NCBI GenBank assembly: GCA_951812755.1
Contig: OX638329.1
Coordinates: forward strand, 2,775,339 to 2,839,338
Direction: 5' to 3'
DNA length: 64,000 nt
DNA from: an uncultured Latescibacterota bacterium
Lineage (GTDB): Bacteria > Latescibacterota > UBA2968
Numbering within the stretch: the first letter of the stretch is position 1; each line of letters starts with the position of its first letter. Below, piece by piece: positions 26,784 through 33,865 of the stretch. A model generated the notes under the pieces. That model worked only from the letters and a program-made list of their open reading frames with translations. It was not told where the DNA came from and did no database searches. Made by a program: the position numbers and the translations under genes.

Positions 26784-27962
26784 ATGAAAACGACCCATCA
26801 AATATTTTATCGGGATGCGAGGAACTTAAAGGAGATCCCTTCGGAGAGTGTCGATCTGGTGGTGACATCACCGCCGTATCCCATGATTGGCATGTGGGAT
26901 GATATATTTGGCAGCCAGAATGTGGAGATCGAGAAGGCATTAAAGACCGGGGATGGCAAGCTGGCTCATGAGTTGATGCACAAAATTCTCGATTCTGTAT
27001 GGGATGAGATATTCAGGGTCTTAAAAGATGGTCGATTTGCCTGTATCAATATTGGCGATGCAACGCGGAAAGTAAATGGTGATTTTTGTTTGTATCCAAA
27101 TCACGCGCGGATATTGAATTATCTCTTAAATATCGGGTTTTCAGCTCTTCCCGATATTCTCTGGCGAAAACAAACCAATGCTCCCAATAAATTTATGGGT
27201 TCAGGGATGTTGCCCGCTGGCGCTTATGTGACTCTGGAACACGAGTATATTTTGATTTTGCGAAAGGGCTCTAAAAGAGAATTTAAGACGGAATGCGAAA
27301 AACAGAACAGACGCGAGAGCGCTTTGTTTTGGGAGGAGAGAAATATCTGGTATTCGGATGTTTGGATGGATATTAAGGGGACAGGGCAGAGGCTTTCCGA
27401 TGGGGGCAGGTTTTCCGATGGTAGTAGTGACAGGTTTCAAACCTGTCCGGCGCGGTTGAGGAGTGCCGCGTTTCCCTATGATTTGGCCTATCGCCTGATC
27501 AATATGTACTCTGTGAAAGGCGATGTGATTCTCGATCCGTTTTTGGGTATGGGTACCACAATTGCTGCTGCGATGACATCTGGGCGCAATAGTATTGGCG
27601 TTGAAATTGACAAAAGTTTTCATAGTGCCATTTGCCCGATGGCGCGACAGATTGTCGATTTTTCAAATGATTATTTGCGCGATAGGTTGACGAGACATTT
27701 TGCGTTTGTCGAAGATCGAATCCAGGCGTCAGGACCGCTAAAATATACGAATAGGCATTATGGATGTCCGGTGGTGACGAGCCAGGAACAGTCCATTTTG
27801 TTGAATGGATTAAAAGAGGTGCGAGAGTCTGATGATAATATATTTGAAGTCGCGTATTCCGCGAAGCCTCAGAATATAGATTATGACCGAAGTTGGAACG
27901 AAATAGCCATAGAATCCCAGGATAAAAGTGAAACGCAACTCGATCTGCTAAATAGGCAATGA
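26784..27962 (+). CDS. Site-specific DNA methyltransferase (type II, beta-class order)
   Basis: 392 residues. The catalytic motif VVTSPPYPM (TSPPY, typical of amino-methyltransferases acting on N4-cytosine or N6-adenine) lies at about residue 32. The AdoMet motif ILDPFLGMGTTIAAAM is in the C-terminal half, giving the beta-class order. I chose the ATG at 26784; the TTG at 26769 would overlap uvrB and abut its own ribosome site. The gene pairs with the restriction enzyme immediately downstream and protects host DNA. A segment around residues 205-225 contains an inserted-looking palindrome (27429-27447). Confidence 0.85.
   Translation: MKTTHQIFYRDARNLKEIPSESVDLVVTSPPYPMIGMWDDIFGSQNVEIEKALKTGDGKLAHELMHKILDSVWDEIFRVLKDGRFACINIGDATRKVNGDFCLYPNHARILNYLLNIGFSALPDILWRKQTNAPNKFMGSGMLPAGAYVTLEHEYILILRKGSKREFKTECEKQNRRESALFWEERNIWYSDVWMDIKGTGQRLSDGGRFSDGSSDRFQTCPARLRSAAFPYDLAYRLINMYSVKGDVILDPFLGMGTTIAAAMTSGRNSIGVEIDKSFHSAICPMARQIVDFSNDYLRDRLTRHFAFVEDRIQASGPLKYTNRHYGCPVVTSQEQSILLNGLKEVRESDDNIFEVAYSAKPQNIDYDRSWNEIAIESQDKSETQLDLLNRQ
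27429..27447. repeat. 19-bp perfect palindrome inside the methyltransferase gene
   Basis: GACAGGTTT-C-AAACCTGTC, nine paired bases around a single centre base. Translated in frame as part of SSDRFQTCP. It is preceded by two 13-base near copies of GGCTTTCCGATGG about 17 bases apart. The run reads as a repeat-derived in-frame insertion. Confidence 0.75.
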
Positions 27963-27986
27963 TCGCATATCACACAAAGGATTATG

Positions 27987-28568
27987 ATGGAAATTAAATT
28001 GAAAAATGCCGAGATTCAGGAATATGTGAGCGCACCTGCCCACGAATTTCCAAAGTACACGACCCAATTGATGAATCTCGCAAATCAAAATTCTCAGGGT
28101 ACGCGGCAACGAGTTGTTGGGCAAATGAGCGATCTGATTCAGGAATTTCCAGGGCAAACTTTTGAAGAATGGGTTGTGTGGTATCAAGAGCAATATCCCG
28201 ATGCGATTGATAATGCGACAAATAAAATAATTTCAATGATAGAGAATTTCAGCGTGGTGTTTCCCAAAATTGACCGGGATTTGGTGAGGTCGTGGGTAGA
28301 GGATCTGGTTCTCGTTAAGACCTTTACTGGACTTAAATTCCAGGAGGCGATTCTGAAAAAACTAGCCGAGATGAAAGGCTGCGATTATCGTTTGGCAAAA
28401 CCTTATGAAGAATCCCAGGGCATAGATGGTTTTGTGGGAGAAGAAGCGTATTCTATTAAGCCCAGTACCTATCACTCCCAAAATTTAGCGGAATCTATAG
28501 ATATCAAGGTCATTTTTTACGATAAAAAGAGGGATGGGGTGGTGTTTGAAATACCAGAGGGTTTTTGA
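27987..28568 (+). CDS. Type II restriction endonuclease, MjaI-like
   Basis: 193 residues. The C-terminal half has ESQGIDGFVGEEAYSIKPST, matching a PD-(D/E)xK-type core in which Asp, Glu and the Ser-Ile-Lys strand would bind metal. By memory this resembles MjaI-family enzymes (MjaI cuts CTAG); I could not check it. The partner methyltransferase ends 24 bases upstream. Of two adjacent ATGs I prefer 27987, with AGGA five bases before it. The stop is one base from nadC, so the restriction-modification pair is wedged into the uvrB-nadC run. Confidence 0.6.
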   Translation: MEIKLKNAEIQEYVSAPAHEFPKYTTQLMNLANQNSQGTRQRVVGQMSDLIQEFPGQTFEEWVVWYQEQYPDAIDNATNKIISMIENFSVVFPKIDRDLVRSWVEDLVLVKTFTGLKFQEAILKKLAEMKGCDYRLAKPYEESQGIDGFVGEEAYSIKPSTYHSQNLAESIDIKVIFYDKKRDGVVFEIPEGF

Positions 28569-28569
28569 C

Positions 28570-29424
28570 ATGTTAAAGCGCGAAGATATTATGCCTGTAA
28601 TTGAGCGAGCGCTGATAGAAGATGTGGGGGATGGGGATATTACGACAAAATGGACCGTGCCATTGACAAAGCAGGCGAAGGCGAAAATTATTGCGAGGGC
28701 AGATGGCGTGATTGCGGGATTGGATGTGGCGCAATGGGTATTTGAAGCGGTAGAGGAAGCAATTGTATTTGAGGCTCAGGTTGAAGATGGCGAGCACGTT
28801 GCGGATGGTGATATTTTGGCTGAGGTTTCTGGTCCCGCGCGTGGGCTGTTGACCGGGGAGCGCGTTGCGTTGAATTTTTTGCAGCGCATGTCGGGTATTG
28901 CGACGATGACAGCACAGTTTGTAGGGGCGGTAAAAGGGACACAGACGCGGATTCTGGATACGCGCAAGACCGCGCCGGGATTGCGATTATTGGATAAATA
29001 TGCTGTCTCTACGGGTGGTGGTGTGAATCATCGGGTGGGGTTGTTCGATATGGTGCTGATGAAGGAGAATCACATTGAGGCAGCGGACGGTATTGGACCG
29101 GCACTGCTTTCGGTGTGGAAGGGGATGGATTTTGAAGGTCGAGAAGTGCCTGTGGAGGTTGAGGTGGAAACGCTGTCGGAACTCGATGAGGTTCTCGTTT
29201 TGGGTGCGGATCGCGTGATGTTAGATAATATGAGCCTGGATGAGATGCGCGAAGCAGTGGAAAAGGTGCGGCAATTAAAAGGCAAAAAGCCCGAGTTGGA
29301 AGCCTCGGGCAATGTGTCCTTAGACAGTGTGCGGGCAATTGCCGAAACTGGTGTGGATCTTATTTCAGTGGGTGCGCTTACACATTCGGTGAAGGCACTG
29401 GATATCAGTATGTTGTTTCGGTGA
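28570..29424 (+). CDS. nadC: Nicotinate-nucleotide pyrophosphorylase (carboxylating)
   Basis: 284 residues, normal length. It converts quinolinate and PRPP to nicotinate mononucleotide, CO2 and pyrophosphate in NAD synthesis. The N-terminal EDVGDGDITTKW, the central LDTRKTAPGLRLLDKYAV, the VNHRVGLFDMVLMKENH PRPP/substrate-binding segment and ELEASGNVSLDSV are family hallmarks. I chose the ATG at 28570; the longer frame to 28534 overlaps the restriction gene. Its TGA stop (29422-29424) lies inside the end of the tnpB element. Confidence 0.96.
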   Translation: MLKREDIMPVIERALIEDVGDGDITTKWTVPLTKQAKAKIIARADGVIAGLDVAQWVFEAVEEAIVFEAQVEDGEHVADGDILAEVSGPARGLLTGERVALNFLQRMSGIATMTAQFVGAVKGTQTRILDTRKTAPGLRLLDKYAVSTGGGVNHRVGLFDMVLMKENHIEAADGIGPALLSVWKGMDFEGREVPVEVEVETLSELDEVLVLGADRVMLDNMSLDEMREAVEKVRQLKGKKPELEASGNVSLDSVRAIAETGVDLISVGALTHSVKALDISMLFR

Positions 29425-29570
29425 CTACTCCCAACGATAGAGCATTTGGGCTTCTTGGCGGTCAAACCGCCTGACTTTGTAATCCCAAAGTCAATATGTT
29501 TATCGCAGCATTGAGGTCTCTGTCAGTGGTATAGCCACACTTTTTGCAATGATGTACACGATCAGAGAGG
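29421..29570 (-). ncRNA. Candidate omega RNA at the tnpB 3' end
   Basis: TnpB proteins use an RNA made from the 3' end of tnpB plus the right element end, with the guide lying just outside the element. Here the terminal hairpin and GTAGTCAC end at 29421, so the predicted guide begins CGAAACAACATACTGATATC, the antisense of the last nadC codons. The 5' limit is a guess; placement is by family rule. Confidence 0.4.
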
Positions 29571-30580
29571 GCTTTCTTCTCGCGGTGCCCGCAAGCCGAG
29601 CAGTCTTGTGACGTGTATTCAGGATCAACAGGCTTGAATCCAATACCAGCTTCTTCCGCTTTGTATGAGAGACAATGCCGAAACAGGGACCACGCTGCAT
29701 CTGAGATGCTTTTTGACAAGCGACGATTCTTTTGCATCTTTTTGGCGTCTAACTTTTCTGTTGCAACAAAGCCATACTTATTGACTACTTTTCGAGCTTC
29801 TTGATGAACAAAGTTATGCCGTCTATTACGGATACGCTCGTGCACTCTGGCAACAACTTTACGCGCCTTCTCTCGTTTCTTCGGCGACGCTTTTTTTACT
29901 TTGTCCCACTTGCGTTGTGCTTTGGCAAGCGTCTTTTCCTCTTTACGAAAAAAGCGAGGATTGGCTATCTTCTCTCTGTCAGAAAACATAGCAAAATTAT
30001 CAAGCCCCACGTCAATGCCGACGGCAGAATCAATGTCTATTTTTTTACTTGTGTCGCCTATGTCACAAGAGATAGTAGCGAACCACTTGCCCGTCGCTGT
30101 GCGCCTGAGCGTGCAAGACTTGGGCATACCCTCAAGGGGTCTGTGCTGCACAATCCGAATACAGCCTATCTTACCCAATCGCAAGCCCTTCTCGTCCAAT
30201 CGGCATCCTTTGGAAAACTGAGGATAGGTGATAGAATCATAGCGATTCTGACTTTTGTATCTGGGAAAGCCTGCTTTCTCGCTTGTCTTTGACCGCTCTT
30301 TGACACGACGAAAGAACGCCTTGAATGCAAGATCAACCCGTACCGCGACCTGTTGCAAGACCTGACTATACACTTGCGTAAATTCAGGTCGTTGTTTCTT
30401 CATCAATGGCATGGTTTTTATCTGGTCATAGCAGGACAAAGACTTATGCTTTTGCTCCCATGCTTGGACTCTTGCACAGACAAGCTGGTTATACAGCAAG
30501 CGACATTCTTCAATGTGCGTCGTCAGGATTTTCTCCTGTTTTTTCGTCGGACGCAGTCTATATTTGAAGGACTTAAGCAT
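29462..30580 (-). CDS. tnpB: TnpB RNA-guided endonuclease (IS605 OrfB)
   Basis: 372 residues, a normal length. The RuvC-like triad looks intact: Asp190 in GIDVGLDNF, Glu275 in VATEKLDAK and Asp355 in TDRDLNAAINI. The four-cysteine zinc ribbon is CSAC (327-330) and CKKC (345-348). The N-terminal helix-turn-helix FKYRLRPTKKQE is typical. TnpB cuts DNA under an omega RNA guide and helps keep the element at its donor site. No tnpA is nearby. The start lies about seven bases from the -10 box, with no ribosome-binding site, so the message may be leaderless. Confidence 0.95.
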   Translation of the reverse strand: MLKSFKYRLRPTKKQEKILTTHIEECRLLYNQLVCARVQAWEQKHKSLSCYDQIKTMPLMKKQRPEFTQVYSQVLQQVAVRVDLAFKAFFRRVKERSKTSEKAGFPRYKSQNRYDSITYPQFSKGCRLDEKGLRLGKIGCIRIVQHRPLEGMPKSCTLRRTATGKWFATISCDIGDTSKKIDIDSAVGIDVGLDNFAMFSDREKIANPRFFRKEEKTLAKAQRKWDKVKKASPKKREKARKVVARVHERIRNRRHNFVHQEARKVVNKYGFVATEKLDAKKMQKNRRLSKSISDAAWSLFRHCLSYKAEEAGIGFKPVDPEYTSQDCSACGHREKKALSDRVHHCKKCGYTTDRDLNAAINILTLGLQSQAV

Positions 30581-30586
30581 AATAAA

Positions 30587-30615
30587 AATATATACTTATG
30601 ATCTTATTTTGTCAA
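30587..30615 (-). promoter_or_regulatory. Sigma-70 promoter of tnpB
   Basis: On the minus strand TTGACA (30610-30615), a 17-base spacer and TATATT (30587-30592). The predicted transcription start is about 30580, the A of the tnpB ATG. Confidence 0.75.
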
Positions 30616-30860
30616 CCCATTTTTCGTGGAATGAGCGGACGAATCACAATGACTCACCGTCCACAATCCCTTGATGATTGTGCCCCAACGCTAAAGCACT
30701 ACCCCATAAGCATGTCCCTGCAAAAGCAGGGATCCGTAAGCCCTTGCAAAACAACGCTCGCTAACTCGCGTCTGCTTCCCAAAGCTAAAGCCGATGGGTT
30801 TTACGAGCTATCTGATAAAAATGGAGATTGATCTCAAAAATTGTGCGTTAGGAGCGTGTA
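30616..30860. other. Structured non-coding stretch beside the tnpB element
   Basis: No convincing gene. It contains two perfect hairpins: CACAATC/GATTGTG with a 7-base loop (30662-30682) and TCCCTGC/GCAGGGA with a 4-base loop (30715-30732). GGACG and CGTCC flank another imperfect one (about 30637-30662). Probably the left end of the element, perhaps with debris of an older one. Confidence 0.45.
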
Positions 30861-30890
30861 ATGGAACAATTAGCATTATCCACTGCATAA
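30861..30890 (+). CDS. Nine-codon mini-ORF before a strong terminator
   Basis: Reads MEQLALSTA then stop, with TAGGAG seven bases upstream of the ATG. The terminator stem begins five bases after the stop. It could be a leader peptide or the remnant of a gene end; nothing else supports its expression. Confidence 0.25.
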   Translation: MEQLALSTA

Positions 30891-30895
30891 CACAC

Positions 30896-30940
30896 AAACA
30901 AAGGCCCGATTGAATTTTCGAATCGGGCCTTTGTTTTATG
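30896..30940. terminator. Strong bidirectional intrinsic terminator
   Basis: A perfect 16-bp stem (30896-30911 with 30921-30936), a 9-base loop, flanking A and T tracts on both sides. It probably once terminated the nadC operon before the tnpB element entered. Confidence 0.85.
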
Positions 30941-30944
30941 CGGT

Positions 30945-30988
30945 AAAATAAAAAAACGCCGAGGGGATCGGATGTGATCTCTTCGACG
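30945..30988 (-). terminator. Minus-strand intrinsic terminator
   Basis: On the minus strand a 13-position stem (30976-30988 with 30957-30969; one mismatch, two G-U pairs), a 6-base loop, then a seven-T run. It would block antisense transcription from the polymerase cluster. Confidence 0.55.
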
Positions 30989-31059
30989 ATGGTAATAATA
31001 TAACAAACTTAGTCTTGTTTGTCAAGTTTGTAAATCTTTGATAAACAGTAAGTTAAAAG

Positions 31060-31103
31060 TTGACATTTGGTATCTATTCGATTAAATTTATCTCCGCTAT
31101 AAT
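31060..31103 (+). promoter_or_regulatory. Candidate promoter of the RNA-polymerase-like cluster
   Basis: TTGACA (31060-31065), 17 bases, TAAATT (31083-31088). A perfect TATAAT also occurs at 31098-31103 but lacks a matched -35. The first gene starts at 31159. Confidence 0.5.
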
Positions 31104-31158
31104 TCTGTCGTCTCCGCAATGTGTGCGGAGGATTTTCAAAACCCCAATGGAGGGCAAT

Positions 31159-32097
31159 ATGGCACAACAGCCGCTCGATGGCGGGACGGGGGTGAGGTGT
31201 GTCATGTGCGAGGCGATTATTTCAGAAGAACGCCTCCGGGCTGTTCCCTATACGCGCCTGTGCGTGACGTGTAAGGACAAAGTAGAAAGGGGGAGAATTA
31301 ATTTCAAATCTCATTTGATGGGTACCGAGGTTCAGGCAGAAGAACCCGAGGTGAAACCCATCGAGGTTCGTGAAGACCGATTGGTAATTGGCGCGTGGTC
31401 AACTGGATTTATGGAATTGGCCTCGCAGAGCAGCCAGATACGCGATCTGCTCCGTGAGGGAAAAAAAGAAGATGCCAGGGCCCTGGTGCAGACTATGACG
31501 GTTGAAACGCAGGCCGCGCTCGTTGTTTTGGATGAAGATCCAGAGACTGTGTTGTCTATAACGGGTATGGATGAAGATGGCAATCCGGGCTATTCGACAG
31601 ATGTGGTGGCGCATTTGCCTACAGAGATGTTGACGGGGCTGATTGATTATGACCCGGAGCGGGAGGGTTTTAACACGCATTTGGTACGCGCTATGACGCC
31701 GGGTACTTTTCGGCGCACTGTGGAAGACACGTTAGAGCCAATGGACAGTGCCGGGGCCAGGTCAAAAGTATCGTTTGAATGGCTCAGGGCACTATCTACA
31801 CTGGGGGATGCGAATAAGTGTGCTGAATTGCTGAATAGTGTGGATCCCGGGTTGCTCGAAGAAGCTCTGATTCCTTATGTGAAGGACATGCGCATGAATG
31901 ATATCGTGGGGGCTGCGGGCGCGCAGGTTTACCGGCACCAACTCTTTTCCGAAGGCGCTGCTGTGGGTGAAATGCCGAGTACGATAATAGAGGATCCCGT
32001 TGTCGGAGGTGTTCTGGATGCACTTTTCGATGCGGATGCCGATTTGATGCGGTCCGTCATTCGCGGGGCGTGGGAGAGGAGGGATGATGAAGTGTGA
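31159..32097 (+). CDS. Unknown protein with N-terminal DksA/TraR-like C4 zinc finger
   Basis: 312 residues. The start at 31159 has GGAGGG 5 bases upstream; longer frames cover the promoter. Near the N-terminus VRCVMCEAIISEERLRAVPY followed by TRLCVTCKDKVERG gives two CxxC pairs with the spacing of DksA/TraR-type zinc fingers, a class known to bind RNA polymerase. Unlike DksA, the finger is N-terminal and no preceding coiled coil exists. The remaining 270 residues are acidic and mostly helical (for example DPETVLSITGMDEDGNPGY); I do not recognise them. It is the first gene of the cluster with the sigma factor and fused polymerase. Its stop lies inside a heptamer array. Confidence 0.7.
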   Translation: MAQQPLDGGTGVRCVMCEAIISEERLRAVPYTRLCVTCKDKVERGRINFKSHLMGTEVQAEEPEVKPIEVREDRLVIGAWSTGFMELASQSSQIRDLLREGKKEDARALVQTMTVETQAALVVLDEDPETVLSITGMDEDGNPGYSTDVVAHLPTEMLTGLIDYDPEREGFNTHLVRAMTPGTFRRTVEDTLEPMDSAGARSKVSFEWLRALSTLGDANKCAELLNSVDPGLLEEALIPYVKDMRMNDIVGAAGAQVYRHQLFSEGAAVGEMPSTIIEDPVVGGVLDALFDADADLMRSVIRGAWERRDDEV

Positions 32098-32202
32098 AGT
32101 GAGAAGGGTGAAGGGTGAAAAGATCCACTAAGAGCACGAAGTTACACGAAGGGGGCTGATGGGCTGGGGGACTGACAACTGACAACTGACTACTGACAAC
32201 GG
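32086..32202. repeat. Heptanucleotide array between cluster genes
   Basis: Starts across the stop codon of the zinc-finger gene with GATGAAG, TGTGAAG, TGAGAAG, GGTGAAG, GGTGAAA. It then passes through an ACTAAG/ACGAAG word string and G-rich units and ends with ACTGACA, ACTGACA, ACTGACT, ACTGACA directly before the GGAG ribosome site of the next gene. It fills the whole 112-base gap. Confidence 0.8.
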
Positions 32203-32209
32203 AGTGCTT

Positions 32210-33136
32210 ATGCAAAATCCTCTTGCAACGCTGGATTTGAGTCGGTTTCGCATTGATTCCGAGAGTTTTGTGGGGCAGGTTATTGAATTGGGGACGCGCT
32301 TTGAAAAGTTGCCGCCCAATATTGGGGACGCGCTTTTGGGCTTTTTGCGCTTGCAGGGTTTGCACTATGGCAAGCGCAATCGGTCGGGTATTGCAATCAG
32401 GCGTGGGGATTTGGAACACGGGGTGCGGCAGGCGCTGATTTCTCTGGATCTCGGTTTGGAGGCGCGAGCAGAAAGTGATTTAAACCGGGCTGTGGAAATT
32501 ATTGCGGAAGGAGATTTTGAAGCGTGCCGAAAGCGCGGATATGAGATCGCATTTTTCCGATTGCAAGAAATGGCACAGAAGTGTCGGGCGATGTTGCTGC
32601 GTCCCGAGGTGAAGTTTTTGAAGTCTGAATACCAGGCAGTATCCCGCTGGGCAAATGCGGTGCCAGAGACCTGGATGCGTCCCCCCGATGACGAGGAAGA
32701 TGAATCCCAGTTGGTCGATCCAAAGCGCGATTATGCGGCTTATCAAGATGCGCTCAGGCGGTTTGCGTTTTTGCGATCTATTCCCAAAGCTGCGCTGACT
32801 GAATTGGAAATAGCTGTTGAAGGGCGCACGTATGACGGGTTGTTGCGGAATCTCATTCTGGCACTGGCATTAGATATGGAATCGCTTTTGCCATCGGATG
32901 TACAGATCGAGGCGTTTCGCCAGAGGTGCTTTGAAGAGGGGAAGATGAGGGAGGAGGTGCGAAGCAAGGTTTTTGAGCTGATGGATCGACAACTCGAGGC
33001 CAGTGTTGAAGATGCAGAGGATCGCGTGGTGATTCGACGCGAATTTGAGGCAGAAGTTGAATTTTTAGAGGAGGTGTCCTTCAGCGATTTCAAGGGGGTC
33101 TTTTTACTGCCAGATCAGCCTGAGGATGATGGGTGA
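32210..33136 (+). CDS. Unknown helical protein of the polymerase-like cluster
   Basis: 308 residues, no signal peptide or membrane segment, largely helical and acidic (PPDDEEDESQL, SVEDAEDRVVIRREFEAEVE). I do not recognise the family. The segment KRGYEIAFFRLQEMAQKC suggests a conserved helical repeat core. The ATG at 32210 has GGAG five bases upstream, placed right after the heptamer array; the GTG at 32204 is rejected. A terminator follows. Its place between the zinc-finger gene and the sigma factor suggests a transcription-related role, which is inference from context only. Confidence 0.6.
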   Translation: MQNPLATLDLSRFRIDSESFVGQVIELGTRFEKLPPNIGDALLGFLRLQGLHYGKRNRSGIAIRRGDLEHGVRQALISLDLGLEARAESDLNRAVEIIAEGDFEACRKRGYEIAFFRLQEMAQKCRAMLLRPEVKFLKSEYQAVSRWANAVPETWMRPPDDEEDESQLVDPKRDYAAYQDALRRFAFLRSIPKAALTELEIAVEGRTYDGLLRNLILALALDMESLLPSDVQIEAFRQRCFEEGKMREEVRSKVFELMDRQLEASVEDAEDRVVIRREFEAEVEFLEEVSFSDFKGVFLLPDQPEDDG

Positions 33137-33164
33137 GAAGCACGAAGCATATTTGTAACTGAAG

Positions 33165-33193
33165 CGCAGTCCCAAAGGGCTGCGTTTTTTTTT
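33165..33193 (+). terminator. Intrinsic terminator
   Basis: CGCAG-T-CCC / GGG-CTGCG stem with an AAA loop, followed by nine T. It separates the first two cluster genes from the sigma-factor gene, so the sigma gene may have its own promoter or rely on read-through. Confidence 0.8.
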
Positions 33194-33240
33194 GAACCTT
33201 CGGACATTGGGCGGTGTCGATTCCCACAGGAGGATATTTT

Positions 33241-33834
33241 TTGACACCATCGGACGCGATTTTGATGCAGCGGATTGTGGCGCGGGATCAAGAGGCTTTT
33301 GCGATTCTGTTTACGCGCTATCAGGCACAGGTGACCGAGAATCTGCGTTGGGTGACGCGCGATCCAGTCGTAGCAGATGATTTGACACAGGAGGTTTTTC
33401 TCAGAGTTTGGAATCGGGCCGATCAATGGTCGGGGCAAGGGTCTTTTCGGGGATGGCTGTTTCGGATTGCGAGAAATCTGTCGCTGAATCAATTGCGAAG
33501 CCAAAGTCGCCGTCGCGAGCAGCCCCTGGAAATGCCTTCGCTTTACGATGAGGAGGATGAAGAGCAACCCGTTCCGGGATGGATGATTGATCGGGCTGCA
33601 CTGGGACCCGATGTACAGTTGGAACGCGCTGAACAACGGCGCATTTTGCAGGCGTTGATCGATGCGCTACCAGAGGAAAAACGCGAGATATTTCAGATGG
33701 TGTACGAAGATGAAGTGACGCTTCGAGAGGTTGCCGAACAGTTGGCGATTCCAGAGGGGACAGTGAAATCGCGGCTGTTCCACACGCGCAAGCAACTCGC
33801 AGAGGCATGGGGTCGGAGGTATGGGAGGGGGTAA
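33241..33834 (+). CDS. ECF-type sigma-70 family RNA polymerase sigma factor
   Basis: 197 residues with the two-domain ECF layout. Region 2 (about residues 8-88) includes DDLTQEVFLRVWNRA, the -10 and core-binding helix, and GSFRGWLFRIARNLSLNQLR. Region 4 (about 133-190) includes LPEEKREIFQMVYEDEVTLR and the DNA-reading helix IPEGTVKSRLFHTRKQL. An acidic linker joins them. The TTG at 33241 has AGGAGG 7 bases upstream and is preferred to the GTG at 33214. No anti-sigma gene follows; instead an unknown protein and a fused RNA-polymerase-like protein do, so this sigma factor may direct that enzyme. Confidence 0.92.
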   Translation: MTPSDAILMQRIVARDQEAFAILFTRYQAQVTENLRWVTRDPVVADDLTQEVFLRVWNRADQWSGQGSFRGWLFRIARNLSLNQLRSQSRRREQPLEMPSLYDEEDEEQPVPGWMIDRAALGPDVQLERAEQRRILQALIDALPEEKREIFQMVYEDEVTLREVAEQLAIPEGTVKSRLFHTRKQLAEAWGRRYGRG

Positions 33835-33865
33835 ACAGTGGGAGCAGTTCATCAAAGGAGGCATA

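Larger units (their letters stand above)
29421..30682 (-). mobile_element. IS200/IS605-type element carrying tnpB only
   Basis: The right end is recognisable on the minus strand: a hairpin (CCCAA 29430-29434 / TTGGG 29446-29450) followed by GGAGTAGTCAC, close to the usual IS605 terminus. It ends at 29421, inside the nadC stop codon. No tnpA is present. The left end is uncertain; I set it just after the 7-bp-stem hairpin CACAATC...GATTGTG (30662-30682), but structured sequence continues to about 30830. Confidence 0.7.
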
